Below are positions 1-8,518 of a stretch of 64,000 nucleotides of DNA, piece after piece. The translations under genes were made by a program, and so were the position numbers. Source of the DNA: Thalassobacillus sp043497085 (lineage in GTDB: Bacteria; Bacillota; Bacilli; Bacillales; Halobacillaceae); NCBI GenBank assembly GCA_043497085.1, contig JBIEKI010000004.1; one strand, 5' to 3'. Below the pieces are notes generated by a model that was not told where the DNA came from, ran no database searches, and saw nothing but the letters and a program-made list of their open reading frames with translations. Positions within the stretch are counted from its first letter, which is position 1. The number at the start of each line of letters is the position of its first letter.

Positions 1-408
1 CACCGCTAATAAGAACAATAAAGCAAAAGTATAAAGGTACTGGCCAATCAATGGACTTTGGGCTCCTGTCTGTGGGTCAATAACATTCGCGATCGCAAAA
101 CCCATTTGGAAATCGATGAATCCTCCTGCAATTTGAACAGCAGCTAATATGATATAAGCAATCAATCCGATCATGATTCCAACAAAAGCTTCTTTTAATA
201 AAAGGAGTATGTATGTACCGTTCGGCAAAACGAGTGGAATATTAATCGTGAAAAACATCAATAGTGCTAAAAAGAAACTGAACCCGACTTTATGCTGAGT
301 CGGTACGTTGCGGTAGGAAAAGAGTGGCAATGTTACAAAAAATGCTGTAACCCTGACTAAAATCAATAAAAATGCAGGAATGCTTGCCAGATTAATAGTT
401 TCAAGCAT
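1..408 (-). CDS. fliR: Flagellar export gate protein FliR (3' end outside window)
   Basis: Translating the minus strand from the ATG at 408 gives a start MLETINLASIPAFLLIL followed by several hydrophobic membrane segments, and the frame stays open for all 136 codons to the window edge. FliR is an integral membrane part of the flagellar type III export gate together with FliP and FliQ. The start lies 3 bp after the fliQ stop, as expected for the fliP-fliQ-fliR order of Bacillus fla/che operons. Only about the first half of the protein is present; flhB and flhA would be expected beyond the edge. Confidence 0.93.
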   Translation of the reverse strand, partial: MLETINLASIPAFLLILVRVTAFFVTLPLFSYRNVPTQHKVGFSFFLALLMFFTINIPLVLPNGTYILLLLKEAFVGIMIGLIAYIILAAVQIAGGFIDFQMGFAIANVIDPQTGAQSPLIGQYLYTFALLFLLAV

Positions 409-411
409 AAT

Positions 412-681
412 CTAACCTACCAATATATTAAGATTTTTGAAGATATCCGCAGTGAACTCTACTACTTGCGTCAGCATCCATGGTCCAAAAAAGATCAGTC
501 CAAGCAAGACTGCAACGATTTTCGGGATGAAGGCAAGTGTCTGTTCCTGGATCTGGGTGGTCGCCTGGAAAATACTTACCAGCAAACCGACACCGAGTGC
601 TAATATCAACAATGGACCGGTTACCATCAATACTGTATAAATCCCTCTTTCTGCCAGAGAGATGACCATCTCACTGTTCAT
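412..681 (-). CDS. fliQ: Flagellar export gate protein FliQ
   Basis: A protein of 89 residues, the usual FliQ length, with two long hydrophobic helices (about residues 15-38 and 52-75) and the family sequence QATTQIQEQTLAFIPK between them. FliQ forms part of the FliPQR core through which rod, hook and filament subunits leave the cytoplasm. It lies between fliP and fliR with gaps of 18 bp and 3 bp, so it is co-transcribed. A Shine-Dalgarno sequence (GGAGGT) precedes the ATG. Confidence 0.96.
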   Translation of the reverse strand: MNSEMVISLAERGIYTVLMVTGPLLILALGVGLLVSIFQATTQIQEQTLAFIPKIVAVLLGLIFFGPWMLTQVVEFTADIFKNLNILVG

Positions 682-699
682 CCAACCTACCTCCTATCC

Positions 700-1365
700 C
701 TAAAAGCCTTCCAATAAGGAATGCGTAATCAAATACCATCCATCAACGAGTACGAATAATAGAATTTTGAATGGCAGGGAAATCATCACAGGGGGAAGCA
801 TCATCATCCCCATAGACATCAAGACGCTGGCCACTGCCATATCAATGACAAGAAACGGGACGAATATCATGAACCCCATTTGAAAAGCGGTTTTCAATTC
901 ACTAATAGCAAAAGCAGGGACGAGCGTCGTCATTGGAATATCCTGAATGGTTTCCGGCCGTTCCATTTGTGCGTAATTCATAAATAAAGCAAGATCCTTT
1001 TGTCGCGTATGCTTCGCCATGAATTCTTTCATAGGAGCAGCTGCCTCTTCATAAGCTTCATCTAATGTAATCTCTTCATTGAAAAGTGGCTGCAATGCTT
1101 CATTATTCACTTCCTGCAGTGTCGGAGCCATAATAAAGAAGGTGAGAAACAGGGCAATCCCGATCAATACCTGGTTGGGTGGCATCTGCTGCGTCGCAAG
1201 GGAAGTGCGTACAAATGACAGGACAATTAGTATTCGCGTAAAGCTGGTCATTAAAATCAAAATACCTGGTGCTAAGGAAAGAACGGTAAACAATAATAGA
1301 AGCCGCACGGCTGTCGAGACATTTTCAGGGTCAGAGCTTGAAAAGATTTCTACGAATTCATTCAT
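700..1365 (-). CDS. fliP: Flagellar export gate protein FliP
   Basis: A 221-residue protein matching FliP over its whole length. It shows the motif TSFTRILIVLSFVRTSLATQ near residues 40-60, which is diagnostic for FliP, and a C-terminal pair of membrane helices around LVIDMAVASVLMSMGMMMLPP. FliP forms the ring at the centre of the flagellar export gate in the cytoplasmic membrane. The start overlaps the end of fliZ by 8 bp, which suggests translational coupling. The mature N-terminus was not resolved; the first hydrophobic segment may be a signal peptide as in some other FliP proteins. Confidence 0.96.
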   Translation of the reverse strand: MNEFVEIFSSSDPENVSTAVRLLLLFTVLSLAPGILILMTSFTRILIVLSFVRTSLATQQMPPNQVLIGIALFLTFFIMAPTLQEVNNEALQPLFNEEITLDEAYEEAAAPMKEFMAKHTRQKDLALFMNYAQMERPETIQDIPMTTLVPAFAISELKTAFQMGFMIFVPFLVIDMAVASVLMSMGMMMLPPVMISLPFKILLFVLVDGWYLITHSLLEGF

Positions 1366-2029
1366 CGTGATGATCCTCTCGCTGCTTCTTGTTATGTAGT
1401 AGTCGTTGTCGGCTTTCTTTCAGGTCTCCAAGTTCACCCTCAAACAATTGTTGGAATTGCACGGATGAAGCTTGCTGGTAGGTTTTCGGCTTCTTTTTGT
1501 CCTTCTTGTTGAAAAAACGGGAAATCAACTGTTCATCCAGCGTCTCTTCCTGATCTGCCTCCAATAAATTTTGTTTGGAAGCTTCATCCGTAATTTCCGT
1601 CACCAGGTCCACATTCTCACCCACTCCGATCACTAACACACGATCTGCAATTCGGATAAGCTGAAGGGAGCGGTTTGGACCGAGCGACAGCCCTCCGATA
1701 TTTTCCAGCTTGCGATTTTTTTGAAACATCTTATTTTTTCGATTGAAAAATTTCAGCAGCCCGTAAATCAACCCCAGGACCAATAGCAGAGAAAATAATA
1801 ACTGGATGAGGTTCCAGGCCATTGAGTCGTTTGACGGGGAAGGCTCATTACTCTGTTCTTCTGCATCCACTGGCGCTTCACCAGCTCCTGTTCCACCTTC
1901 TGCGCAGCCCTCCAATGCTGGATTTTCCGTACAATCGATGACGGAAGGGCTTGCTATTACCAAATTCGGCGAAAAGGGGGTGACAGAAGCCAGTATGACC
2001 AGGGTGAAGATCATCATTTTGTTAATCAT
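1358..2029 (-). CDS. fliZ: Flagellar biosynthesis protein FliO (FliZ in Bacillus)
   Basis: A 223-residue membrane protein between cheY and fliP, the position of B. subtilis fliZ. It starts with a hydrophobic signal-like segment (about residues 5-26), then has an acidic, Gly/Ser/Pro-rich external stretch, one strong membrane helix (about 70-92), and a cytoplasmic domain with the FliO-type sequence GGLSLGPNRSLQLIRIADR. FliO-family proteins help assemble the FliP ring. Family assignment rests on position, topology and the cytoplasmic motif. Confidence 0.9.
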   Translation of the reverse strand: MINKMMIFTLVILASVTPFSPNLVIASPSVIDCTENPALEGCAEGGTGAGEAPVDAEEQSNEPSPSNDSMAWNLIQLLFSLLLVLGLIYGLLKFFNRKNKMFQKNRKLENIGGLSLGPNRSLQLIRIADRVLVIGVGENVDLVTEITDEASKQNLLEADQEETLDEQLISRFFNKKDKKKPKTYQQASSVQFQQLFEGELGDLKESRQRLLHNKKQREDHHDE

Positions 2030-2048
2030 AGCAGCCTCACTTCTTCGC

Positions 2049-2411
2049 TTAATCTAATGCTTTCTGGATTGCTTCAATAACGCGATCTGCCTGGAATGGC
2101 TTGACGATAAAGTCCTTTGCTCCTGCCTGGATAGCATCGATGACCATCGCCTGCTGCCCCATAGCTGAACACATGATGATTTTGGCATTGGGATGACTTT
2201 GTTTGATTTCCTTCAAAGCAGTGATGCCATCCATTTCCGGCATGGTTATATCCATGGTCACCAGGTCAGGTGAAGTCTCTTCATACTTATCAATAGCCTC
2301 CTGGCCATCTTGAGCTTCACCCACCACTTCAAACCCATTCTTTGTTAAAATATCTTTGATCATCATCCGCATAAAAGCGGCATCGTCAACAATCAATACT
2401 TTATTAGCCAT
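2049..2411 (-). CDS. cheY: Chemotaxis response regulator CheY
   Basis: A 120-residue single receiver domain with the acidic pair D9/D10, phospho-acceptor D54 (in TMDITMPEMDG), S82 in the switch position and invariant K104. Phosphorylated CheY binds the FliM/FliY switch and changes flagellar rotation. It sits between fliY and fliZ, the place it occupies in B. subtilis. A strong Shine-Dalgarno (GGAGAGAGGAG) lies about 10 bases before the ATG. Confidence 0.97.
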   Translation of the reverse strand: MANKVLIVDDAAFMRMMIKDILTKNGFEVVGEAQDGQEAIDKYEETSPDLVTMDITMPEMDGITALKEIKQSHPNAKIIMCSAMGQQAMVIDAIQAGAKDFIVKPFQADRVIEAIQKALD

Positions 2412-2437
2412 TTAAAATTTCTCCTCTCTCCATGCTG

Positions 2438-3649
2438 CTATTTAATTTTTTTAAGCCTGTCTTTAGGACTTAATATATCCGTCACCCGGACGCCAAAGTT
2501 TTCATCGATGACGACTACTTCACCTTGGGCGATCAGCTTATTATTGACATGAATGTCGACCGGTTCACCAGCAAGCTTATCCAGTTCTACAACGGATCCT
2601 GAAGACAATTCTAAAATGTCTTTGATAGTACGTTTAGCTCTGCCCAGTTCCACCGTCACCTTCAAGGGAATATCCAACAACATGTCTAAATTCCTTTGTT
2701 CATGGGAAATCATTTGGTTATTACCAAAATCAGAAAACTGAGCTGACTGGATAGCTGCATCCGGATTCGGTTGTCCATTTCCTCCTAATAGCTGAGCGTC
2801 TTGCCTGGTTGCTTCAGCTTGTGTAGTCGGCTGCTGCTTAGAGTAAGAGGGCGATTGGGACCCTTGGCTATCTTTCTCTAAACTCATTTGAGTTGGTGTT
2901 TGCTCTTTTTCAGAGTAATGTTTGGCTCGAGCTTGATTTTCCTGCTCTGCAGGGTTTAATAACTGATCCACTAGTTCTTTAGCAAATTTATATGGCAAAA
3001 GCTGCATGATATTAGAATCTATCAAATTACCCACTTTTAAGTTGAAAGAGACTTTAACTAAAATATTTTCATCCGGTATATAATCAAGTCCTTCATCCTC
3101 CGGAATATCCAGCATATCAATGACCGGCGGCGAAATATCAACACGCTTTTCAAAGACCGTTGACATACTGGTCGCGGCTGAACCCATCATTTGGTTCATC
3201 GCTTCCTGCACAGCACTTAGATGTATTTCATTCAATTCATCCGCCGGAGAAGTACCATCTCCCCCAAGCATCAAATCGGCAATAACGGCCGCATCTTCGG
3301 TACGGATGATTAATAAATTTTCTCCGGAGAATCCATCGGTATAGGTCACTTTGATTGCCACATTCGGTTTAGGAAATTCTTCATGCAGCCGATTCCTATC
3401 GACCACCCTCGTAGTAGGTGTGGTGATTTCTACTTTTTGATTCAGTAACGATGATAAGGCCGTGGCAGAGCTTCCGAAGGAAATATTCCCGATCTCGCCC
3501 AGGGCATCTTGTTCTAATTCGGACAAATATTCATCCACATTTACACGTTGGTTTGAACTGCTTTGTTCATTACTATCATCCTCATCGATACCACTGCCAT
3601 TTAACAGGGCATCAATTTCATCCTGAGATAACATATCATCATTCATCAT
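2438..3649 (-). CDS. fliY: Flagellar motor switch phosphatase FliY
   Basis: FliY fuses CheC-type CheY-P phosphatase repeats to a C-terminal FliN/SpoA domain and forms part of the C-ring switch. The N-terminus carries LSQDEIDALLNG, the CheY-P-binding peptide shared with FliM; the phosphatase region has ELEQDALGEIGNISFGSSATAL and EIHLSAVQEAMNQMMGSAAT, and the last 80 residues are the SpoA domain. A Gln/Ser-rich linker joins the halves. The reading frame is open further upstream, but the GGGGGG-type Shine-Dalgarno supports one of three clustered ATGs (3655, 3649, 3646); 3649 has the best spacing. The start overlaps the 3' end of fliM. Confidence 0.95.
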   Translation of the reverse strand: MMNDDMLSQDEIDALLNGSGIDEDDSNEQSSSNQRVNVDEYLSELEQDALGEIGNISFGSSATALSSLLNQKVEITTPTTRVVDRNRLHEEFPKPNVAIKVTYTDGFSGENLLIIRTEDAAVIADLMLGGDGTSPADELNEIHLSAVQEAMNQMMGSAATSMSTVFEKRVDISPPVIDMLDIPEDEGLDYIPDENILVKVSFNLKVGNLIDSNIMQLLPYKFAKELVDQLLNPAEQENQARAKHYSEKEQTPTQMSLEKDSQGSQSPSYSKQQPTTQAEATRQDAQLLGGNGQPNPDAAIQSAQFSDFGNNQMISHEQRNLDMLLDIPLKVTVELGRAKRTIKDILELSSGSVVELDKLAGEPVDIHVNNKLIAQGEVVVIDENFGVRVTDILSPKDRLKKIK

Positions 3650-4643
3650 CGTCATCTTCCCCCCTTTTAATTTCTTCGAGAACCTGTACAGCCATTTTTT
3701 TACGTTTTTTACCTGGCTGTACATAGAATTTAGGTTCCTCATCAATACATAACCGCATTGGTTCATTGATTAATTGATCAAGTTGGATGACATCATCACG
3801 GTTCAAGTTAAGAAATTCCTCAATGGAAATATCCGCTTCTCCTAAAATCGCTTTCGCTTCAATCGTCGTCTTTTTTATCGATTTGGAAAGTGCCTGGTAT
3901 TCTTCTGGCTTGCTTTCTTTTGGTTGCTGGTTCTGCATCCAGTAATGGACAGAGAGCTTAGGAATGATTGGTTCTAAGACGACATGTGGGATGCAAATAT
4001 TGATCATTCCGCTAGAATCTCCGATTGTCGTATTCAAAGAGATAACAACCACTGTCTCGTTCGGTGACACCATTTGGAGAAACTGAGGGTTGACTTCGAA
4101 TTCTTCCATCATTGGATTCACATCTACAATAGAACTCCATGCTTCCTTTAAATTGTCAGAGGCATGTTCAAATAACTGGCTCATGATCGTCGTCTCGATT
4201 TCCGTTAAATTTTCCACCTTATTTACACTTGCTCCGCTTCCCCCCAACACCCGATCAAGCATCGTATAAGCGATGTTAGGGTTGATTTCAAAGAGGATCC
4301 TTCCATTCAATGGCGGGAGGCTGAAAATGTTTAAAATCGTCATTTTTGGTATCGAACGGATAAACTCTTCGTATGGAACCTGGTCGACTGAAGCAACTGA
4401 AATATTCACATACGTACGAAGCTTTGCTGAAAAATAAGTAGTTAATAAACGTGCGAAATTCTCATGAATTCTTGATAAGCTCCTTACCTGATCTTTTGAA
4501 AACCGGAGCGCACGTTTGAAATCATATACTCTTACCTTTCTTTCTTTTTCTTCTTCCTTCAATTCATCCGCATCCATCTCCCCAGTGGAAATAGCGGAAA
4601 GAAGGGCATCAATTTCACTTTGGGAAAGAACCTCTTCTGCCAA
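3639..4643 (-). CDS. fliM: Flagellar motor switch protein FliM
   Basis: About 334 residues, normal for FliM, beginning with the CheY-binding peptide VLSQSEIDALLSAI, then the middle domain (YDFKRALRFSKDQVRSL, SSVDQVPYEEFIRSIP-type sequence) and a C-terminal SpoA-like domain. FliM connects FliG to FliY in the C-ring and receives the CheY-P signal. A TTG at 4643 is chosen because GGAGGTG lies 6 bases upstream; a GTG nine bases earlier overlaps that Shine-Dalgarno. The C-terminus is unusually acidic (GEDDDDE) and is encoded in the region that overlaps the fliY start. Confidence 0.95.
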   Translation of the reverse strand: MAEEVLSQSEIDALLSAISTGEMDADELKEEEKERKVRVYDFKRALRFSKDQVRSLSRIHENFARLLTTYFSAKLRTYVNISVASVDQVPYEEFIRSIPKMTILNIFSLPPLNGRILFEINPNIAYTMLDRVLGGSGASVNKVENLTEIETTIMSQLFEHASDNLKEAWSSIVDVNPMMEEFEVNPQFLQMVSPNETVVVISLNTTIGDSSGMINICIPHVVLEPIIPKLSVHYWMQNQQPKESKPEEYQALSKSIKKTTIEAKAILGEADISIEEFLNLNRDDVIQLDQLINEPMRLCIDEEPKFYVQPGKKRKKMAVQVLEEIKRGEDDDDE

Positions 4644-4678
4644 TAATGTCACCTCCGTTCAGGTGTAAAAACTTTTTA

Positions 4679-5101
4679 TCATTGCAAAACTTTTTTAATG
4701 GTATATACATCTGTGACTTCGCCTTCTGTCATCATTTCATTCAATTTCAATTTCACTGTACTTTCCAACTGACCGAGACCTGACTTGAACTCACTCACTT
4801 CCATGGAGGCAAGTTCTTTGATCAGGACATTCTGTAACTGAAAATCGCGTTTCTGCAATTCTTCATTGGCATCTTTGCTGTTTGTTACAATACGAAATTG
4901 AATACGTACGAAACGATTATCTTTCAAATCCGTTGTGATTTCTTCTGTTTCATAGGAAGTCTCGATAATTTCATCGATCGATCGCTTCCCTTCCGCTTTT
5001 TGTTGATCACCAATGTTCAGTACGATAATAAGTGCTACGATTCCAAGCACGGTCAAACTCGATAGTGCAATCACCATTGATTTGAGTAGTTTGGAACTCA
5101 T
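4679..5101 (-). CDS. fliL: Flagellar basal body-associated protein FliL
   Basis: A 140-residue protein with a short basic cytoplasmic N-terminus, one membrane helix (about residues 9-30) and an extracytoplasmic domain containing NRFVRIQFRIVTN and a C-terminal amphipathic region, as in Bacillus FliL. FliL surrounds the stator units and supports motor function. The ATG overlaps the swrD stop by 4 bases (ATGA), so the two genes are translationally coupled. Confidence 0.93.
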   Translation of the reverse strand: MSSKLLKSMVIALSSLTVLGIVALIIVLNIGDQQKAEGKRSIDEIIETSYETEEITTDLKDNRFVRIQFRIVTNSKDANEELQKRDFQLQNVLIKELASMEVSEFKSGLGQLESTVKLKLNEMMTEGEVTDVYTIKKVLQ

Positions 5102-5313
5102 CTTTTATCACCCATTTCTTTCCATCGGCCTGCAAGACCAATCTCCTGATAAAACTTTGTGAAACGCAATTTAATCTCTTCTTCATCCTCTTTTACAACC
5201 AGTTTTTTTCCGGTAGTCGTAGTAATGGTTGCATCCGGGCAGGACTGTATTTGTTCTATGTATAAAGCATTTAGTTGGAACGTTTCTCCGTTCAACCGTG
5301 TCAGTTTAATCAT
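5098..5313 (-). CDS. swrD: Swarming motility protein SwrD (FlbD family)
   Basis: A 71-residue FlbD-family protein starting MIKLTRLNGETFQLNALYIE, the family hallmark. In B. subtilis SwrD increases flagellar motor power and is needed for swarming. It lies between the hook gene and fliL as in B. subtilis. No Shine-Dalgarno sequence adjoins the ATG: the five bases before it are CAAAT, preceded by an 11-bp perfect hairpin. Translation may therefore be weak or structure-dependent. The mechanistic role in this organism is inferred from the family. Confidence 0.92.
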   Translation of the reverse strand: MIKLTRLNGETFQLNALYIEQIQSCPDATITTTTGKKLVVKEDEEEIKLRFTKFYQEIGLAGRWKEMGDKR

Positions 5314-5318
5314 ATTTG

Positions 5319-5348
5319 GGAGGATTCAAACCAGTGGTTGAATCCTCC
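5319..5348 (-). promoter_or_regulatory. Hairpin between hook gene and swrD, at the swrD ribosome binding site
   Basis: On the minus strand GGAGGATTCAA and TTGAATCCTCC form a perfect 11-bp stem with an 8-base loop, ending 5 bases before the swrD ATG. The 5' arm contains the only GGAGG nearby, so folding hides it; a second purine-rich stretch (AAGGGATGA) lies just before the stem, and with the hairpin folded it would be about 8 bases from the ATG. No U-run follows, so it is not a typical terminator. Confidence 0.7.
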
Positions 5349-5360
5349 TTCATCCCTTAT

Positions 5361-6239
5361 TTATCGCTTCAGGTTGACAAGCTCCTGCAGGATTTCATCG
5401 GATGTCGTAATGATTCTTGTATTAGCCTGGAAACCACGCTGTGCTGTAATCATCTCTGTGAATTCTTCTGAAAGGTCTACGTTGGACATTTCAAGTGCGC
5501 CATCTACAGTCTGACCAACTCCACCCTGACCTGGTATTGCTAAATCATCCAGGGTTATTCCTGCCTCTTCATTTTGCAAGTTAAAACCTGCATTATCAGT
5601 AACTCTATACATATTACTACCAACTTTCTCCAATCCATCAGGGTTAGAAAAATTAGCCAGACGAATTTGAGCCGTATTTACTGCTTTTTGTTCATCGTTT
5701 ACGTAAGTCACCGTACCGTTGCTTTGTATACTGAAGCTTTGAGCATCTGTCGGTATTTGAATACGTCCAGCACCTTCACTAACACCTGTTTCTTCGTTTA
5801 AATTTTCCGCAATTAGATATTGCCCGTTGCTATTGACTACATAACCATCATTATCAAGGTAGAAGTTTCCTGCACGGGTAAAGCTCATGGTTGATTGTAG
5901 AATGTTGGTCTCATTTATATCTTCAGCCACCATAAACATGCCATCACCTTCAATAGCTAAGTCCAGTGGACGATTGGTTGATTGACGATTCCCTTGGGTA
6001 TGAATCGTATCGATAGTACCGATTTTTGAACCTAGCCCAACCTGAGAAGGGTTTTTCCCTCCTAAAAATTCAGTAGGACCCTGAGCTCCTGAAATTGTTT
6101 GGCTCATCATGTCTTGAAAAGTGGTACGGCCTTTTTTGTAGCCGAAAGTATTGACATTGGCAATATTGTTACCGATTGTATCCAGTTTGGTTTGGAAACC
6201 TTTCATTCCTGAGATTCCAGCGTACATTGAACGTAACAT
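5361..6239 (-). CDS. flgE: Flagellar hook protein FlgE (named FlgG in many Bacillus annotations)
   Basis: A 292-residue axial protein with the N-terminal rod/hook signature MLRSMYAGISGMKGFQTKLD and NIANVNTFGYKKGRT, the middle FlgE/F/G motif RPLDLAIEGDGMFMV, and the C-terminal coiled-coil motif LSEEFTEMITAQRGFQANTRII. Its place right after flgD in the fla/che operon corresponds to the Bacillus hook protein, which is short and has often been labelled FlgG. The Shine-Dalgarno is AAAGGA with about 11 bases of spacing. Confidence 0.93.
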   Translation of the reverse strand: MLRSMYAGISGMKGFQTKLDTIGNNIANVNTFGYKKGRTTFQDMMSQTISGAQGPTEFLGGKNPSQVGLGSKIGTIDTIHTQGNRQSTNRPLDLAIEGDGMFMVAEDINETNILQSTMSFTRAGNFYLDNDGYVVNSNGQYLIAENLNEETGVSEGAGRIQIPTDAQSFSIQSNGTVTYVNDEQKAVNTAQIRLANFSNPDGLEKVGSNMYRVTDNAGFNLQNEEAGITLDDLAIPGQGGVGQTVDGALEMSNVDLSEEFTEMITAQRGFQANTRIITTSDEILQELVNLKR

Positions 6240-6327
6240 GAGGCTGACATTCCTTTCCTATTCGCATGTATTTGTGAACTGCTTCTATCAGTCAGCAGTT
6301 CTGCAGGCCTCCCTTTCTGGGTCCAGC

Positions 6328-6699
6328 CTATTTATCCATTAAAATCGTTCCATTGATATTCGAAAATATTTTCGTGGCCGCTTCCCCGCGGTCCATGGCT
6401 GTGATCACCGTGTTATTTTTTGTACTGACTACTAACGCGGCATCGGGAAGCAATATCAATGAATCTGTAATACCCTTTTGCTTTGCTTCACTCATTTTGT
6501 GGGCAATATTTCCCCATTGAGTTTGAGAAATCTTTATATTTCTTTCCTGCAGCCGCTCCCCGGCATGTTTACTTACCTTCAGCGTTTGGACATCAGCCAA
6601 GACATCCTTGAATGAAACTTCAGACATTGCTGCTTGTTGTTTCAATTGTGTCTTAGGTAAAGGCAGCGGTTGGTGCAGCTGGTGGATACGAGGTTCCAT
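6328..6699 (-). CDS. Flagellar operon protein of the TIGR02530 type
   Basis: A 123-residue soluble protein between flgD and the hook gene. The C-terminal 85 residues carry the features I associate with the TIGR02530 flagellar operon family: VSKHAGERLQERNIKI, a helix ending in KQKGITDSLILLPDAALVVS, and NNTVITAMDRGEAATKIFSNINGTI. The N-terminus is Pro/Gln-rich and probably disordered. Proteins of this type occur beside flgD and flgE in Firmicute flagellar operons; a precise function is not known to me. The start follows AAGGAAGGAG. Confidence 0.85.
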   Translation of the reverse strand: MEPRIHQLHQPLPLPKTQLKQQAAMSEVSFKDVLADVQTLKVSKHAGERLQERNIKISQTQWGNIAHKMSEAKQKGITDSLILLPDAALVVSTKNNTVITAMDRGEAATKIFSNINGTILMDK

Positions 6700-6718
6700 G
6701 ACGTCTCCTTCCTTTACA

Positions 6719-7162
6719 TCATTCTGTCGTCAGATCACTCACTCTTGAAATTGACTGGACATCGACCGTCTTACCATTCTTCAATTCAAGCAGGACTTCG
6801 CCGTTTTTTTGACTGACAGCCGTAACTACTGCATTCTCTTGTCGGCTGTCTTCGCCACTCTCTGTTTCATCTACCGGATAAGTCACTTCTTTTCCGATCA
6901 AAGAACTATATTGGACAACAGGTGCAAAAGACTGCGATTCCGTCATTTTCTCCATTGCTTTTGACATGTTCATCATCTGCTCTAAGCTGGAAAAACTCGC
7001 CATCTGGGAGATGAATTCTTTATCTTCCATTGGATTCATCGGATCCTGGGTTTGAAGCTGCGTCATCAAAATTTTCATAAAATCATCTTTATCTAATGTG
7101 GAATTTGTTGATCCTCTCGATGGCTGCTGGTTTAAATAAAGTGAAGCATCGACTTTGGTCAT
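6719..7162 (-). CDS. flgD: Flagellar hook assembly (cap) protein FlgD
   Basis: About 147 residues with the FlgD N-terminal motif LDKDDFMKILMTQLQTQDPMNPMEDKEFISQMASFSSLEQM, split here only by reading convenience. FlgD caps the growing hook and is needed for hook polymerisation. The C-terminal FlgD domain is short, as in Bacillus. The ATG at 7162 has AGGTG six bases upstream; a GTG three codons earlier adjoins the fliK stop and would lack this spacing. Confidence 0.94.
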   Translation of the reverse strand: MTKVDASLYLNQQPSRGSTNSTLDKDDFMKILMTQLQTQDPMNPMEDKEFISQMASFSSLEQMMNMSKAMEKMTESQSFAPVVQYSSLIGKEVTYPVDETESGEDSRQENAVVTAVSQKNGEVLLELKNGKTVDVQSISRVSDLTTE

Positions 7163-7171
7163 TCCATTCAC

Positions 7172-8488
7172 CTACACTTTCTCGTTCAACAAAATTTCCT
7201 GGAAACTATCTTCGTTTTCATTATTCTCTTCTTCTCGTTCTTGCTGCTTAGCAGTATGTTGTTGACGGGATTGTTCATCACTGCCGTTGGTTTGTTGGTC
7301 TTTCGATTGGAATTGTTGCTGTGCAGTATTCATATCCGCCTTTTCAACCACCACTTGTTGTGGGGAGAACATGTGACGAAGCTGCTGCATATTACCCTCA
7401 AGCATTTCTTTAGCGGCTTGAGAAGTCACGATGATTTTTACAGCCATTTCTCCATTCAACTGTGTCATTTTAACTACAACATCTCCAAGCTGAGCGGGTC
7501 TGAGTTTCAGCTGCATTTCCATGGAACCATTTTTCAACAGTTGTATATTACTCGATTTCAAGACACGATCGAACTCCTGCATCAATTGTTTTTGCATCCC
7601 TTCAGGCGATTTTTTTTGCTCTATATGGATCATGAATTGTTCCACTTTGGTCAAAGCTCCTGCAGGTAGAGAGGTTTGCTGCTTCGTACCCTTGTCGTCT
7701 GCACTATACCTGTTCAAAGCGTGCTGCAGCCATTTTGTCATATCTTTAGTTGTCACCTGGGATTGACTTTGATACGCCTGATTTTGTATAGCTGTACGCG
7801 ATTGGTACCATTTAATCAAGTCACGCAGTAGAGGCTCGTCCATGGTGTTTGCTGCCTTGATCCCCTGTGCTGCTGCTTTCTGGGGATTGCTGTTATTTCC
7901 ATTTTGTTGAGCTGCCCATTGTTCTAATGATTGAAGCAGTTGTTTTGCCAGCTTTCCGAATTGGGTTTCACTTGTATCTGAGCCTCTCCATTGCTGTGCC
8001 TGTTGTATTAAATCTTTAATATGTATAGCTAATGTCAAGTTCTCATGTTCCATTACTTCCCCTTCCGCTGTGTCTGTTGCAGGAGTAGAAGCTAATGGTG
8101 CAGGAAAAAATATGTGGTTTCCCGCAGCTTGTTCTTTTGCCTCAGTGTTATCCCCTCCAATTAATAGTTTTAATGACTGTAAATCTTCGAGGGAAAATTC
8201 CGAGGAAAGCTGCTCTAAGTCCTCCATGGCTGTTTTTGGCACTATATTTTGAAGCTTATCTTGAAGGCCTGTCCTCTTAGTTCCTTGAGACTCCTCGATT
8301 GCCGACAACAATTGCTGGACCATTCCTGCTACCGTAGCTGTTCCTGATCCCTCTCCTTTTTCTAAATGAAGAGCTGCTAATACGTTTTCAAAGGTAGCTG
8401 CATCCCCGTTCTGAGATATGTTTTTTTGTACCTTCCCATTCTGTGCTGAGGAGGTAAAGAAAGCCAGTTTCATTGCACTTGTATTCAC
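7172..8488 (-). CDS. fliK: Flagellar hook-length control protein FliK
   Basis: About 438 residues, Gln-rich and low in conservation for most of its length, as is typical for FliK. The conserved C-terminal Flg_hook domain (about residues 315-400) shows ELRLKPAQLG-like sequence MEMQLKLRPAQLGDVVVK followed by the helix MLEGNMQQLRHMF. FliK measures hook length and switches export specificity through FlhB. The GTG at 8488 is preceded by AAAGGAGGTG at good spacing, which decides the start. The very C-terminus is rich in Gln and Glu. Confidence 0.92.
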   Translation of the reverse strand: MNTSAMKLAFFTSSAQNGKVQKNISQNGDAATFENVLAALHLEKGEGSGTATVAGMVQQLLSAIEESQGTKRTGLQDKLQNIVPKTAMEDLEQLSSEFSLEDLQSLKLLIGGDNTEAKEQAAGNHIFFPAPLASTPATDTAEGEVMEHENLTLAIHIKDLIQQAQQWRGSDTSETQFGKLAKQLLQSLEQWAAQQNGNNSNPQKAAAQGIKAANTMDEPLLRDLIKWYQSRTAIQNQAYQSQSQVTTKDMTKWLQHALNRYSADDKGTKQQTSLPAGALTKVEQFMIHIEQKKSPEGMQKQLMQEFDRVLKSSNIQLLKNGSMEMQLKLRPAQLGDVVVKMTQLNGEMAVKIIVTSQAAKEMLEGNMQQLRHMFSPQQVVVEKADMNTAQQQFQSKDQQTNGSDEQSRQQHTAKQQEREEENNENEDSFQEILLNEKV

Positions 8489-8518
8489 ATAATCACCTCC
8501 TTTCAAGGTGTACTATCA

